Part shown: in pieces, positions 8,876 through 18,073 of the stretch
Position numbering within the stretch: the stretch's first letter is position 1
Layout: the number at the start of each line of letters is the position of its first letter
Notes under the pieces: generated by a model
What the model was told of the DNA's origin: nothing
The model's input: only the letters and a program-made list of their open reading frames with translations
Database searches by the model: none
Translations under genes and position numbers: made by a program
NCBI RefSeq assembly: GCF_002196855.1
Contig: NZ_NIPW01000010.1
Span: 124,001 to 188,000 of the forward strand
Direction: 5' to 3'
DNA: 64,000 nt
From: Haematobacter genomosp. 1
GTDB lineage: Bacteria > Pseudomonadota > Alphaproteobacteria > Rhodobacterales > Rhodobacteraceae

Positions 8876-10072
8876 ATGATCACGTCCGTGCTGCCGACCT
8901 ACAACCGCGCGCCGCTGTCCTTCGTGAAGGGGGAGGGCGTCTGGCTGACGGAGGCGGGCGGGGAGCGATACCTCGACCTTGGCGCAGGGATCGCGGTGAA
9001 CGTGCTTGGTCACGCCAATCCCGCGCTGGCGGAAGTGTTGTCCGAACAGGCGCACAAGCTCTGGCACACATCGAACCTCTACATCGTGCCGGAGCAGCAG
9101 CGGCTGGCCGATCTGCTGGTCGCGCATACCTTTGCGGACACGGTGTTCTTCACCAATTCCGGGACGGAAGCGGCGGAACTGGCCATCAAGATGGCGCGCA
9201 AATACTGGTATGACGGTGGCGAGAAGGAGCGGGTGGAGATCATCACCTTCGAGGGCTGCTTCCATGGCCGCTCCTCTGCCGCCATCGCGGCCTCCGGCGC
9301 GGAGAAGATGGTGAAGGGCTTCGGCCCGCTGCTTCCGGGGTTCGTCCACCTCCCCTTCGGCGACATGGCCGCGGTGAAGGCCGCGATGACGGAAAAAACC
9401 GCGGCGATCCTGCTCGAACCCATTCAGGGCGAAGGCGGTATCCGTCCCTTCGGAGACGCCTTCCTGAAGGAAGTCCGTGCCCTTTGTGATGCGACCGGCA
9501 CGCTCCTCATCCTCGATGAGGTTCAATGCGGCGTCGGGCGCACGGGCAAGCTCTTTGCCCACGAATGGGCCGGGATCACCCCGGATATCATGATGGTGGC
9601 CAAGGGTATCGGCGGCGGTTTCCCCCTCGGCGCCGTGCTGGCGACGGAGACCGCGGCGCGGGGCATGACAGCGGGCACCCATGGCTCGACCTATGGCGGC
9701 AACCCGCTGGGCTGCGCGGTGGGCGCGAAGGTCATGGATATCGTGGCCGACCCGGCGTTTCTCGAAGCGGTCAATCACAAGGCCGGGTTCTTCCGCCAGA
9801 AGCTGGAGGGGCTTGTCGCCGCGCATCCCGAGGTCTTCGAGGAAGTGCGCGGGCAGGGCCTCATGCTGGGCCTGAAGTGCCGCATCGCTCCTGCCGATCT
9901 GGTGGCCGCGGGCTATGCGGAAAAGGTGCTGACCGTTGGTGCCGCCGATAACGTCGTCCGCCTGCTGCCCGCGCTGAACATCGCGGAGGCGGAGATGGCC
10001 GAAGCGGTGGAGCGTCTGGACCGTGCCGCCGCCGCGCTCTCCCCGGAGAAGAAGGCGCAGGCCGGTGATTGA
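8876..10072 (+). CDS. argD: Acetylornithine/succinyldiaminopimelate-type aminotransferase
   Basis: A 398-residue class III PLP aminotransferase. ArgD makes N-acetylornithine from N-acetylglutamate semialdehyde in arginine synthesis. [18 protein letters not shown] is the PLP-binding segment, and K243 in [14 protein letters not shown] is the Schiff-base lysine. [15 protein letters not shown] binds the cofactor phosphate. I chose ATG 8876, since AGAGGA lies seven bases upstream and the protein then begins [13 protein letters not shown] like its relatives. An upstream in-frame start at 8840 lacks this. The stop overlaps the start of the next gene; argF follows that one. The arg context supports ArgD over other class III aminotransferases. 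Confidence 0.92.
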   Translation: MITSVLPTYNRAPLSFVKGEGVWLTEAGGERYLDLGAGIAVNVLGHANPALAEVLSEQAHKLWHTSNLYIVPEQQRLADLLVAHTFADTVFFTNSGTEAAELAIKMARKYWYDGGEKERVEIITFEGCFHGRSSAAIAASGAEKMVKGFGPLLPGFVHLPFGDMAAVKAAMTEKTAAILLEPIQGEGGIRPFGDAFLKEVRALCDATGTLLILDEVQCGVGRTGKLFAHEWAGITPDIMMVAKGIGGGFPLGAVLATETAARGMTAGTHGSTYGGNPLGCAVGAKVMDIVADPAFLEAVNHKAGFFRQKLEGLVAAHPEVFEEVRGQGLMLGLKCRIAPADLVAAGYAEKVLTVGAADNVVRLLPALNIAEAEMAEAVERLDRAAAALSPEKKAQAGD

Positions 10073-10616
10073 GGCGCGGCCCCCTTCCGCCACCGGCAGC
10101 GAGGCGGTGACCGGCATCCGGCTGGATCCGGTCACGCCCGCAGACCTGCCGCTTCTCGGCTCATGGCTCCGCCTGTCGCACGTCCGCCGCTGGTGGGATG
10201 CGCCGGAGGAGCAACTGGCCCGCATCGGCGAGCGGATCGGATCGCCACTGATTTCGCAACAGATCGCCAGCTATTACGGGCAACCGTTCGGTTATGTGCA
10301 GCATTACCGCCTTCTGGACTGGCCGGGCGGGGCCGGTGGGCTGCCGGAGGATACGCGGGGCATCGACCTGCTCATCGGGCCGTCTGGCCGGCTTGGCCGG
10401 GGTCTTGGGTCCGGCTTGCTCCGGGCTCTCTCAGCCAGGCTTTTTGCGGAGGGTGTGCCTGCTCTCGCGGGCGATCCCGATCCGGCGAACATCGCGGCTG
10501 TTCGGGCCTTCCGCCGGGCGGGGTTCCGCGATTATGCTGCCGGTTCCGACATGCCGCCGCTCATGGTGCTTCTTGCCAATCCGACGCCGGATGAAAACGA
10601 CGAAAGACAAGCCTGA
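10065..10616 (+). CDS. GNAT acetyltransferase, aminoglycoside 6'-N-acetyltransferase-like
   Basis: A 183-residue GCN5-related N-acetyltransferase of the AAC(6')/siderophore-acetylase-like branch. The start [21 protein letters not shown] and later VRRWWD, then [21 protein letters not shown] (acetyl-CoA-binding region) and [18 protein letters not shown], fit that group. GTG 10065 overlaps the argD stop (GTGATTGA) and the TGA stop overlaps the argF ATG by one base, so the gene is coupled on both sides. The role is unknown. True antibiotic resistance is possible but unsupported; a link to N-acetylated arginine intermediates is suggested only by location. Confidence 0.8.
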   Translation: MIEARPPSATGSEAVTGIRLDPVTPADLPLLGSWLRLSHVRRWWDAPEEQLARIGERIGSPLISQQIASYYGQPFGYVQHYRLLDWPGGAGGLPEDTRGIDLLIGPSGRLGRGLGSGLLRALSARLFAEGVPALAGDPDPANIAAVRAFRRAGFRDYAAGSDMPPLMVLLANPTPDENDERQA

Positions 10617-11542
10617 TGAACAGCTTCCTCGATATTCATACCACGGCACCTGAAGACTTGCGGGGCATGATAGACAATGCCCGTGCCATGAAACTGGCGC
10701 GCAACGGTCGTCCCAAGGGTGCTGTGGATGACGAATTGCCGCTAAAGGGCCGCATGGTCGCCCTGATCTTCGAGAAGCCCTCCACCCGGACCCGCGTCTC
10801 CTTTGACGTGGGCGTGCGCCAGATGGGCGGCGAGACGATGGTGCTGTCCGGCAAGGAAATGCAGCTCGGCCATGGTGAGACGATTGCCGATACCGCGCGC
10901 GTCCTGTCCCGCTATGTCGATCTGATCATGATCCGCACGTTCGAGGAGGCCACGCTCTACGAAATGGCCGAACATGCGTCCGTCCCGGTCATCAACGGCC
11001 TGACCAACCGGACGCATCCCTGCCAGATCATGGCCGATGTGATGACCTATGAGGAACATCGCGGCAATATCGCGGGCCGCAAGGTGGTGTGGTGTGGCGA
11101 CGGCAACAACGTCTGTGCCTCGCTCATCCATGCGGCGGGGCAGTTCGGGTTCGATTTCACCTTCACCGGTCCGCCGCCGCTGGACCCGGAGCGGGAGTGG
11201 CTGGACTTCGCGCGGTCCCGGGGTGCGGGGGCGGAGATCGTGCGCGATCCTGCCCGCGCGGTGGAGGGGGCCGATCTTGTTGTCACTGACACGTGGGTGT
11301 CGATGCATGATCCGCAATCGGCGCGGGAGCGGCGGCACAACCAGCTTCGCCCCTATCAGGTGAACGAGGCGCTCATGGCGCATGCGAAGCCCGACGCGCT
11401 TTTCATGCATTGCCTGCCCGCCCATCGCGACGATGAGGTGACGAGCACCGTCATGGACGGGCCGCATTCCGTCGTCTTCGACGAGGCGGAAAACCGGCTC
11501 CATGCGCAGAAGGCCGTCATGCGATGGTGCCTCGGCGTCTGA
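10616..11542 (+). CDS. argF: Ornithine carbamoyltransferase
   Basis: A 308-residue cytoplasmic enzyme that makes citrulline from ornithine and carbamoyl phosphate. The carbamoyl-phosphate loop STRTR is at residues 56-60, HPCQ begins at H134, and the ornithine-binding HCLPAHR begins at H265. Length is standard for the trimeric enzyme. Its ATG overlaps the TGA of the acetyltransferase gene by one base. It is the last gene of the argD-GNAT-argF unit, followed by a convergent small gene 44 bases on. Confidence 0.96.
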   Translation: MNSFLDIHTTAPEDLRGMIDNARAMKLARNGRPKGAVDDELPLKGRMVALIFEKPSTRTRVSFDVGVRQMGGETMVLSGKEMQLGHGETIADTARVLSRYVDLIMIRTFEEATLYEMAEHASVPVINGLTNRTHPCQIMADVMTYEEHRGNIAGRKVVWCGDGNNVCASLIHAAGQFGFDFTFTGPPPLDPEREWLDFARSRGAGAEIVRDPARAVEGADLVVTDTWVSMHDPQSARERRHNQLRPYQVNEALMAHAKPDALFMHCLPAHRDDEVTSTVMDGPHSVVFDEAENRLHAQKAVMRWCLGV

Positions 11543-11586
11543 CGGGCGAATCTGACCTCCGCCCGATCGCCCGAAGTGTTCCGGCG

Positions 11587-11973
11587 TCATGTGCCCCGCG
11601 GTTTCGGGGCGGGGATATCGTATTCCTGCCCCTCCACGATCAGCCGTGCGGCGCGGATCGTTTCCCGGCCCGACAGCACGCCCACCACCTGAGCGGCCTT
11701 GCCGTCCTGCGGCGGTGCTGCGGACAGGCCGGAGCGGCTGACCTGCCGTTGCGAGCCGAGCAACACGTGCCACCGGTGGCCGTCGCTGTCCTCCAGCGTC
11801 ATTCCCGGCGCGGGGGCGGCCAGGTTCACATCATGGACGGCGCCGTTGATCGTCACCTGACCCATCCAGCCCGCGAACCGATGCGCATGTGCCAGCTGCG
11901 GCGCGGCGTGATAGGCAAGCGCGGCAAGGAGAAGCGTCGCAAGGCTGACCCGCCCGATGTCTCTCGTCGTCAT
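11587..11973 (-). CDS. Small exported or membrane-anchored protein of unknown function
   Basis: I do not recognise this 128-residue protein. An N-terminal hydrophobic segment (about residues 9-25) followed by AHAHR looks like a signal peptide or membrane anchor. The rest is a small beta-rich domain with no cysteines, with WMGQVTINGAVHDVNL and GHRWHVLLGSQ as features. A GGAGGGG ribosome site precedes ATG 11973, so it is probably real. It is convergent with argF and shares a 119-bp divergent gap with the VOC gene. Confidence 0.6.
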   Translation of the reverse strand: MTTRDIGRVSLATLLLAALAYHAAPQLAHAHRFAGWMGQVTINGAVHDVNLAAPAPGMTLEDSDGHRWHVLLGSQRQVSRSGLSAAPPQDGKAAQVVGVLSGRETIRAARLIVEGQEYDIPAPKPRGT

Positions 11974-12092
11974 TCGCCCCTCCTTTGTTTGGCCCGGCAG
12001 AGCATATGTCGGGCCGGCACAGGCGGGGAATCACGCTTGCTTGACCCTGCGGGCTCCGGTCTATCTTTCCCGACATGCAGGGAGGGAAGGAC

Positions 12093-12521
12093 ATGGAAAC
12101 CGAACGATTGCATCGCGGGCGGCTCATCGACCATCTTCAGCTCGTTGTCCGGGACTTGGAAGCGAGCCGCCGGTTCTACGGCGCCGTGCTGGACGCGCTG
12201 GATATTCCGATCGGCGGGGAGGGGGAGGGTTTCTTCTGGGCGGACGAGCTGTTTGTCTCATCCGCCGACAGCCCGGCGGCCCTAGGCGAACTCACCGGGC
12301 GGCACCATCTCGCCTTTCAGGCGGAGGATGAGGCGCAGGTGCGCACATTTCATGCCGCAGGTCTTGCGGCGGGGGGCACCGACAACGGCGGTCCCGGAGA
12401 GCGGCCCTATCACCCCGGCTATTACGCCGCGTTCCTGCTGGACCCGGACGGCAACAATATCGAAGCGGTCTTCCATGGCCCCGCCCGCCGCAGCGCGCCC
12501 TCCGTGGTCGTGGAGTTCTGA
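12093..12521 (+). CDS. VOC (glyoxalase/bleomycin-resistance) superfamily protein
   Basis: A 142-residue single-module VOC protein. LIDHLQLVVRDLEASRRFYGAVL is the first beta-alpha-beta unit with a metal-type histidine. HHLAFQAEDEAQVRTFHAA opens the second half, and FLLDPDGNNIEAVFHG carries the usual C-terminal glutamate. The substrate is unknown; family members include lactoylglutathione-lyase-like and dioxygenase-like enzymes. I chose ATG 12093 because GGGAGGGAAGG lies just upstream; ATG 12075 falls before that site. It converges with hrpB 15 bases away. Confidence 0.85.
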   Translation: METERLHRGRLIDHLQLVVRDLEASRRFYGAVLDALDIPIGGEGEGFFWADELFVSSADSPAALGELTGRHHLAFQAEDEAQVRTFHAAGLAAGGTDNGGPGERPYHPGYYAAFLLDPDGNNIEAVFHGPARRSAPSVVVEF

Positions 12522-12536
12522 CGGGGTTCTGGACGG

Positions 12537-15002
12537 TCAGGCCGTCTGGCCCCGGGGTTTGGCCCGCAGCGTGGGTTCGGCCTGCGTCGGATCCTCCGGC
12601 CACGGATGGCGGGGATACTGGCCGCGCATGTCCTTGCGCACATCAGCATAGCTCGTGGCCCAGAAGCGGGGCAGGTCGGTCGTCACCTGCACGGGGCGGC
12701 GGGCGGGCGAAAGCAGCGTAACGCGGAGCGGCAGGCGTTTCGGACCGATGGCAGGATGCTCCGTCACGCCGAACATTTCCTGCAACCGCACCTCGATCCC
12801 CGGAACGCCGCCGCGATAGTCGAGCGGGATGCGGTTGCCGAGCGGCGTGGTGAAATGGCCGGGCGCCAGCCGGTCGAGGGCCTGCATCTCCTCCCACCCC
12901 AGCATCTGACGCAGCGGTTCGAGCGGGTCGAGCGCCTTCAGGTCCGCCGCCGTACGCCGCCCCGCCAGATGCGGCAGGAGCCAGTCCTGCAACCCTGCGG
13001 TCAGCCCGGCGTCGGACATGTCGGGCAGGTCCACCCCCTCTGCCCGGAGCAGTTCCACCCGTGCGCGGAACCGTTCCGCCGCCTCCGTCCAGCCGAGCGA
13101 GGAGAGGCCCAGATCGCGCACCCCGTCCAGCAGCGCCCCCGCCACCCGGTCCTCCGGCGCGTCCTGCCAGATGCGGTCGTCCAGCATGATGGAGCCGAGC
13201 CGCTCCTGCCGCCGGGCGATGACGCGACGCTCGCGGGGTGACCAGACGCAGACATCCTCCCAGCCGATGCGCTCGCCGTGAAGACGCCGCACCCCAGCCT
13301 CGGTGATTTCCACCGCCTGCCGGATCGTCGGCTCCCGCGCCGTGCCGCCCAGATCGGTCGCGACAAGCAGACGCTGGCCCGACATCGGATCGCCCGCCGC
13401 GATGGTCACGCCTTTGCCGCCCGACAGCAGCCAGCGCGGTGTTTCCCCCTTGCGGCGCAGGCCGATGCGGTCAGGATAGGCGAGGGAGGCCATCTCGCCC
13501 GGCGTCATGTCCGGCCCCTCCGAGCCCGCCAGCCGGGAGAGCCGCCGCGCTTCCTGCCGGATCGTCTCCACCGTCGCGCGGTCGGCAGGCCAGGGGCGGC
13601 GCTCGGCATAGGCGCGCAGGTCGCGCACTGCCTCCAGCCGCAGGGCGAGGTCGGCGGGCGCGCCCCGCAGGGGATCCCGCGCGGCCATCAGCGCCGCCAG
13701 CGGTGCGGCCTGCCTGCCCGCGAGCCGCAGCATATGGCCAAGGCGGGGGTGCAGCGGTATGGGCGCGAGTTGCCGCCCGTGCTCCGTGACGCGGCCCGCG
13801 TCATCCAGCGCCCCCAGATCCTGCAGCAGTGCCCGGGCTTCGGCCAGCGCAGGGGCGGGGGGCGGTGTCAGGAAGGCCAGCCCGCCTCCGTCCGGCGCAC
13901 CCCAGAGCGCCAGTTCCATGGCGAGCGGGGCGAGGTCGGCCGTCTCCATCTCCGGCGGTGGAAAGGCGGGGAGCGCGCCCTCCTCTCCCTTGGCCCAGAG
14001 GCGGTAGCATACACCCGGTGCCACGCGTCCTGCCCGGCCCCGGCGCTGCTCCGCCTCCGCCCGTGTCACCCGCTCCGTCACGAGGCGGCTCATGCCCGAA
14101 CCGGGGTCGAACCGTGCCCGCCGCGCCCGGCCCGCATCCACAACGACACGCACGCCCTCGATAGTGAGGGAGGTTTCCGCGATGGCGGTGGAGAGCACGA
14201 TCTTGCGCCCCTGGGTCGAGGGCGCAATCGCCGCGCGCTGCTCCGCAAAGGGCAGCGCCCCGTAGAGCGGGCGCACCGTGGCGCCCGGAATGTCGAGCAG
14301 CGCCGCGACCTGCCGGATCTCCCCCTCGCCGGGCAGAAAGACGAGGATGTCGCCTTCTGTCTCCGCTGCCGCCTGTGTGACGAGCGCGGCAGTGGCAGGC
14401 GCGAGGCGGGTTCCGGCAAGAAGCGGGGCGGCGAGCCAGCGCGTCTCGACCGGAAAGGCCCGGCCCTCGGAGGTGACGAGCGGCGCGTCCTCCAGCAGCC
14501 GCGCGACGGGGGCTGCGTCCAGCGTCGCGGACATCACGATGACGATGAGATCGGGGCGCAGGGCGCTCCGCGCCTCCCATGTCAGCGCAAGGCCCAGATC
14601 CGCGTTCAGGGAGCGCTCGTGGAACTCGTCGAAGATCACGGCGCCCACGCCGGACAGTTCCGGGTCGGACTGGATCATGCGGGTGAGGATCCCCTCCGTC
14701 ACGACCTCGATCCGGGTCGTCGGGCCGGTGCGGCTTTCGCCCCGGATGCGGTAGCCGACGGTTCCCCCGACCGCCTCCCCGAGCGTCTCGGCCATGCGTT
14801 CCGCGGCCGCGCGGGCAGCAAGGCGGCGGGGCTCCAGCATCACGATCCGGCCCGTCACCTGTGGCAGCAGGGCCAGCGGCACCCGCGTGGTCTTGCCCGC
14901 GCCGGGCGGAGCCTGAAGGACGGCCCGGCCCGCCGTCGCCACTGCCTCCGCCAGCGCGGGCAGGACGGTGTCGATGGGAAGCGGTGACCAGCCCTCTCTC
15001 AT
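12537..15002 (-). CDS. hrpB: ATP-dependent helicase HrpB
   Basis: An 821-residue DEAH-box superfamily 2 helicase. Walker A GAGKTT is at residues 34-39, the Walker B/DEAH motif reads DEFH at 125-128, and QRRGRAGRVAPGVCYRLW is motif VI. The long C-terminal part ending in VTTDLPRFWATSYADVRKDMRGQYPRHPWPEDP is the hallmark of HrpB over HrpA, written here only to mark that end block. The precise role is unclear even in E. coli. ATG 15002 overlaps the TGA of the upstream DUF3108 gene by one base, so the two are translationally coupled. Confidence 0.93.
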   Translation of the reverse strand: MREGWSPLPIDTVLPALAEAVATAGRAVLQAPPGAGKTTRVPLALLPQVTGRIVMLEPRRLAARAAAERMAETLGEAVGGTVGYRIRGESRTGPTTRIEVVTEGILTRMIQSDPELSGVGAVIFDEFHERSLNADLGLALTWEARSALRPDLIVIVMSATLDAAPVARLLEDAPLVTSEGRAFPVETRWLAAPLLAGTRLAPATAALVTQAAAETEGDILVFLPGEGEIRQVAALLDIPGATVRPLYGALPFAEQRAAIAPSTQGRKIVLSTAIAETSLTIEGVRVVVDAGRARRARFDPGSGMSRLVTERVTRAEAEQRRGRAGRVAPGVCYRLWAKGEEGALPAFPPPEMETADLAPLAMELALWGAPDGGGLAFLTPPPAPALAEARALLQDLGALDDAGRVTEHGRQLAPIPLHPRLGHMLRLAGRQAAPLAALMAARDPLRGAPADLALRLEAVRDLRAYAERRPWPADRATVETIRQEARRLSRLAGSEGPDMTPGEMASLAYPDRIGLRRKGETPRWLLSGGKGVTIAAGDPMSGQRLLVATDLGGTAREPTIRQAVEITEAGVRRLHGERIGWEDVCVWSPRERRVIARRQERLGSIMLDDRIWQDAPEDRVAGALLDGVRDLGLSSLGWTEAAERFRARVELLRAEGVDLPDMSDAGLTAGLQDWLLPHLAGRRTAADLKALDPLEPLRQMLGWEEMQALDRLAPGHFTTPLGNRIPLDYRGGVPGIEVRLQEMFGVTEHPAIGPKRLPLRVTLLSPARRPVQVTTDLPRFWATSYADVRKDMRGQYPRHPWPEDPTQAEPTLRAKPRGQTA

Positions 15003-15730
15003 CAGCGCCGCGTCAGCACCGCCGCGCCATAGAGCGTGTCCATGCTGATCTGTGAGACCTGCATGATACCTTGACCGGCCGGCGTATAGGTCATGGTGAA
15101 GTTGAACACGGTCTTTTCCGCCATTTCGCGATCCGAGAATCCTGCCACCCGCTCATAACGCCCCGTGCAGAGGATGGCATCCCCCTCTGCGCGCGGATTG
15201 GAGAGCGTGACACGGCTCCGGCGTTTGCCGTCGAACATGAAGCCGTCGTATTTGCACACTTCCGCCGCAGGTGTGGGGCGCAGGCCGATCCAGATGGCCG
15301 TCAACGGGTCGATGGTGCCGCCCTGCGTCGCAGGATCGACGCTATTGCCCCGCCGGTCGCGTTCGGGCGGATCATATTCCACCACCTGCGGCGTGCCCCC
15401 CTGATAGCGCATGACGGAGCGGGACTTCCGCTTGCCGGTGTCGGCATCCTCCGTATAGCGGGAAGGGGTATAGCGCCCGCCGTTTCGCGCTCCCTGCACC
15501 TGCGCATCATAGCGCATGGTGCGGAAGAGACCGACCAGCCCCGCGCTCTGAAGCCGCCCGGCAACGGAATAGCTGCCCGCCGTCTCCTGCCCGGTCATGG
15601 ACAGCGTCGCGGCGGGAATCCCCCGGATCCGCAGGTCGAAGGTGCTGCTCACCTGCTGCGCCATGGCGGGCGCGAGGGGGAGGGTCATCAGAAGGGCGGC
15701 GGCGAGGGCGGTGCGGACGGGCAGTGGCAT
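15002..15730 (-). CDS. DUF3108 periplasmic protein
   Basis: A 242-residue exported protein of unknown function in the DUF3108 family. A signal peptide is evident (PVRTALAAALLMTLPLAPAMA, cut near residue 22). The mature domain has family features such as AGLVGLFRTMRYDAQVQG, PSRYTEDADTGKRKSRSV and IDPLTAIWIGL. I chose ATG 15730 because it puts the signal peptide at the start and has GGAGAAA upstream; the frame is open 44 codons further without support. It overlaps hrpB by one base, which suggests co-expression rather than shared function. Confidence 0.8.
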   Translation of the reverse strand: MPLPVRTALAAALLMTLPLAPAMAQQVSSTFDLRIRGIPAATLSMTGQETAGSYSVAGRLQSAGLVGLFRTMRYDAQVQGARNGGRYTPSRYTEDADTGKRKSRSVMRYQGGTPQVVEYDPPERDRRGNSVDPATQGGTIDPLTAIWIGLRPTPAAEVCKYDGFMFDGKRRSRVTLSNPRAEGDAILCTGRYERVAGFSDREMAEKTVFNFTMTYTPAGQGIMQVSQISMDTLYGAAVLTRR

Positions 15731-15837
15731 GGCATGTTTCTCCGGTTCGGACTGGACATATAACCCTGCCCTTGGGCAAGTAATCCCCGCGGCAGCCGGA
15801 AATGTGGTCCGCCGCCGAAACCTGCCGAAGGGATGCG

Positions 15838-16869
15838 ATGACAGTGCAGACGACTTCCGCAAGGCGCGGCCCCGTCGGGGCAGGCGAAATCAGCATGCTC
15901 GCGACGGGCGTTCTCTCGGGCGATCGCCGTGCGCTGGCCCGGGCGATCACGCTGGTGGAAAGCCAGCGCGCCGATCACCGTCTGCTGGCGGAGGACTTGC
16001 TCGACCGGCTGGCGGGGAGCGGGCGGCAGGCGCTGCGGCTCGGCCTTTCGGGCACGCCTGGGGTGGGCAAATCCACTTTCATCGAGAGCTTCGGGTTGCG
16101 GTTGACGGAGGAGGGCAAGCGGATCGCCGTGCTGGCCGTCGATCCGTCCTCCGCGCGGACGGGCGGGTCCATCCTTGGCGACAAGACGCGGATGGAACTT
16201 CTGTCCCGTGATCCGAACGCCTTCATACGCCCCTCGCCCAGCCGTTCCGAACTGGGCGGTGTGGCCCGCCGCACGCGGGAGGCCGTCGCGCTTTGCGAGG
16301 CTGCCGGGTTCGATGTGGTTCTGGTGGAGACGGTCGGCGTCGGGCAGTCGGAGACGATGGTGGCGGAGATGACCGACATCTTCGTCCTGCTGCTGGCCCC
16401 GGCAGGTGGGGACGAGCTTCAGGGGGTGAAACGCGGGATCATGGAGATCGCCGACCTGATCCTTGTGAACAAGGCGGATGGCGATCTGAAGGCGGCGGCG
16501 ACGCGGACCTGTGCGGATTACGCCGGTGCCTTGCGTCTGCTGCGGAAGCGCCCGCAGGATCCCCCCGGGTATCCCAAGGCGCTGACCGTCTCTGCCCTGG
16601 AGCAGGCGGGGCTGGCGGAGGCCTGGGAGGAGATCGGGGCACTGACGCGCTGGCGGCAGGAAAGCGGCTGGTGGGCGGAGCATCGCGCCTCGCAGGCCCG
16701 CCACTGGTTCGAGGAGGAGGTCCGCTTTGGCCTCATCGCGCGCCTCTCCGCCGATCCCGCCGTGCGGGCGGAGCTGCTGGCCTTGGGACAGGCGGTGATG
16801 GAGGGCCGTGCCGCCCCCGCCCGTGCCGCCCGCGACCTCATCGACCGCCTGTCGCAGCCTCCGGCCTGA
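15838..16869 (+). CDS. meaB: Methylmalonyl-CoA mutase-associated GTPase MeaB
   Basis: A 343-residue G3E-family P-loop GTPase. MeaB protects and loads methylmalonyl-CoA mutase (or the related ethylmalonyl-CoA mutase) with adenosylcobalamin. The P-loop GTPGVGKST is at residues 72-80. DPSSARTGGSILGDKTRM, ETVGVGQSE and NKAD (guanine specificity) follow in order. ATG 15838 has GAAGGG upstream; an earlier in-frame ATG at 15802 has no site. The last 32 bases overlap the convergent NUDIX gene. No mutase gene is in the window. Confidence 0.92.
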   Translation: MTVQTTSARRGPVGAGEISMLATGVLSGDRRALARAITLVESQRADHRLLAEDLLDRLAGSGRQALRLGLSGTPGVGKSTFIESFGLRLTEEGKRIAVLAVDPSSARTGGSILGDKTRMELLSRDPNAFIRPSPSRSELGGVARRTREAVALCEAAGFDVVLVETVGVGQSETMVAEMTDIFVLLLAPAGGDELQGVKRGIMEIADLILVNKADGDLKAAATRTCADYAGALRLLRKRPQDPPGYPKALTVSALEQAGLAEAWEEIGALTRWRQESGWWAEHRASQARHWFEEEVRFGLIARLSADPAVRAELLALGQAVMEGRAAPARAARDLIDRLSQPPA

Positions 16870-17293
16870 ACCCCGCGGCAAGGCAGTCCGCAACCCGCGA
16901 ACGGAGCACGGGCACGGCCTCCGGGTGGGTCAGGAACACCGCGACCGGCATCAGGCGCCATTCCTGCCCCTCATCGCCGAACCGGATTGCTGCCACGTCC
17001 TCCGCAGTGAGCGTTCCGGCAAAGAAATGTGCGGGCAGCAGGCCCGGGCGCGGGTGAATGCAGTGCCACCGGAGCCGCGGGGGCGGCAGGCGGATACCGA
17101 ACTCCTCCTCCAGCTCTCGCAGCACGCATGCCTCCGGCGTCTCGTTGCCTTCCCGGCCCCCGCCGGGAAGATCCCATGCCCCCGGCCATGGCAGGTCCGG
17201 CCGGTCATCCCGCCGCATCACGAGCAGGTCATCACCCAGGAACAACGCGATTTTCGCGCCGTCGAAAGGGGCACCCGCCTGGCGGCCCGTCAT
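16838..17293 (-). CDS. NUDIX hydrolase
   Basis: A 151-residue pyrophosphohydrolase. The Nudix box is complete: G-x5-E-x7-RELxEExGI, in GGREGNETPEACVLREL then EEEFGI, binding Mg2+ for cleavage of a nucleoside-diphosphate-linked compound. The N-terminus GAKIALFLGDDLLVMRRDD and WDLPGGG are typical. The exact substrate is unknown. It starts seven bases after the GNAT gene ends, in the - strand run SPFH-NfeD-GNAT-NUDIX. Its 3' end overlaps that of meaB on the other strand. Confidence 0.9.
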   Translation of the reverse strand: MTGRQAGAPFDGAKIALFLGDDLLVMRRDDRPDLPWPGAWDLPGGGREGNETPEACVLRELEEEFGIRLPPPRLRWHCIHPRPGLLPAHFFAGTLTAEDVAAIRFGDEGQEWRLMPVAVFLTHPEAVPVLRSRVADCLAAGFRPEAATGGR

Positions 17294-17300
17294 CGGCCGA

Positions 17301-17822
17301 TCATGCGGGAAGGCCGAAGGCGGGGTGATAAAGCGCCTTGCCCTTGGGGGGAGGTGTCCAGATCGCGCGGACGAGGACGTGTTCGGGCGGGATGCCGGGA
17401 ACCGTCACCTGCGGGGCCGCGACGAAGCCGAAACGGCCATAGTAATCCGCGTCTCCCACCACGACATAGCCCGCCGCATCCTCATCCAGACGGGCGAAGG
17501 CCGCGCGGATCAGCGCCGTGCCGATGCCCTTGCGTTGCAGGTCGGGGCGGACGGAGATGGGGCCAAGGCCCAGCCAGACGGAGCCGTTGGCCATGGTGAC
17601 CGGCGAAAACACCAGATGTCCGATGATGCCGCCGCCCGCCTCGGGGGTCCGGTCCTCGGCCACGAGGGAGGAGAGGAGAACGCCGTCGGCCCTGAGATCG
17701 TGCACGATCTGCGCCTCGTTCCCTGCGCTTTGCGGATGCCCAGCGAAGGCGGCGGTGATCAGGCGGTTGATGGCATCCACATCGTCGGGTCGCTCCGGGC
17801 GGATGGCGAATTCAGTTGTCAT
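17301..17822 (-). CDS. GNAT acetyltransferase, YhbS-like
   Basis: A 173-residue N-acetyltransferase. GLGPISVRPDLQRKGIGTALIRAAF is the acetyl-CoA pyrophosphate-binding motif A region, and VVVGDADYYGRFGF is the YhbS-type C-terminal signature. The acceptor is unknown. The ATG at 17822 overlaps the NfeD gene end by 11 bases, so expression is coupled to the NfeD/SPFH pair. NUDIX follows seven bases after its stop. Confidence 0.87.
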   Translation of the reverse strand: MTTEFAIRPERPDDVDAINRLITAAFAGHPQSAGNEAQIVHDLRADGVLLSSLVAEDRTPEAGGGIIGHLVFSPVTMANGSVWLGLGPISVRPDLQRKGIGTALIRAAFARLDEDAAGYVVVGDADYYGRFGFVAAPQVTVPGIPPEHVLVRAIWTPPPKGKALYHPAFGLPA

Positions 17823-18072
17823 TGATGTCCCGCTTCCAGATTTTCACCTCGCTCCGCCGCCCGAAGATCCGCCTGAGCAGCAGCCACCCGGCAAGGGACA
17901 GGAACGCGAAGAGGAGCCAGATTATCGCCGTTCCCCCGAGCGAGGGAAAGAGCAGAAGGGCCAGACCCGTCAGCATCCCCCCCATGGCGAAGCCGAGGAA
18001 CACCCAGCCGGGGATCAGCACCTCCACGCCCGCCAGCACGATGGCTCCGATCATCCAGACCCACCAGGCCAC
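17812..18072 (-). CDS. Short NfeD-like membrane protein
   Basis: An 86-residue inner-membrane protein with two or three hydrophobic helices (about residues 4-23, 26-43 and 46-64). It ends in a short basic tail (RRIFGRRSEVKIWKRD). NfeD proteins usually end in a soluble OB-fold domain of about 60 residues; only about 20 remain here, so this is a minimal form. The GTG start at 18072 sits one base past the SPFH stop. NfeD and SPFH partners are thought to organise membrane microdomains. Confidence 0.78.
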   Translation of the reverse strand: MAWWVWMIGAIVLAGVEVLIPGWVFLGFAMGGMLTGLALLLFPSLGGTAIIWLLFAFLSLAGWLLLRRIFGRRSEVKIWKRDINDN

Positions 18073-18073
18073 G

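Noticed and set aside
16838-16869. The 32-base overlap of meaB and the NUDIX gene as a special antisense control.
   Set aside because: Short convergent 3' overlaps are ordinary in compact genomes, and both reading ends look normal.
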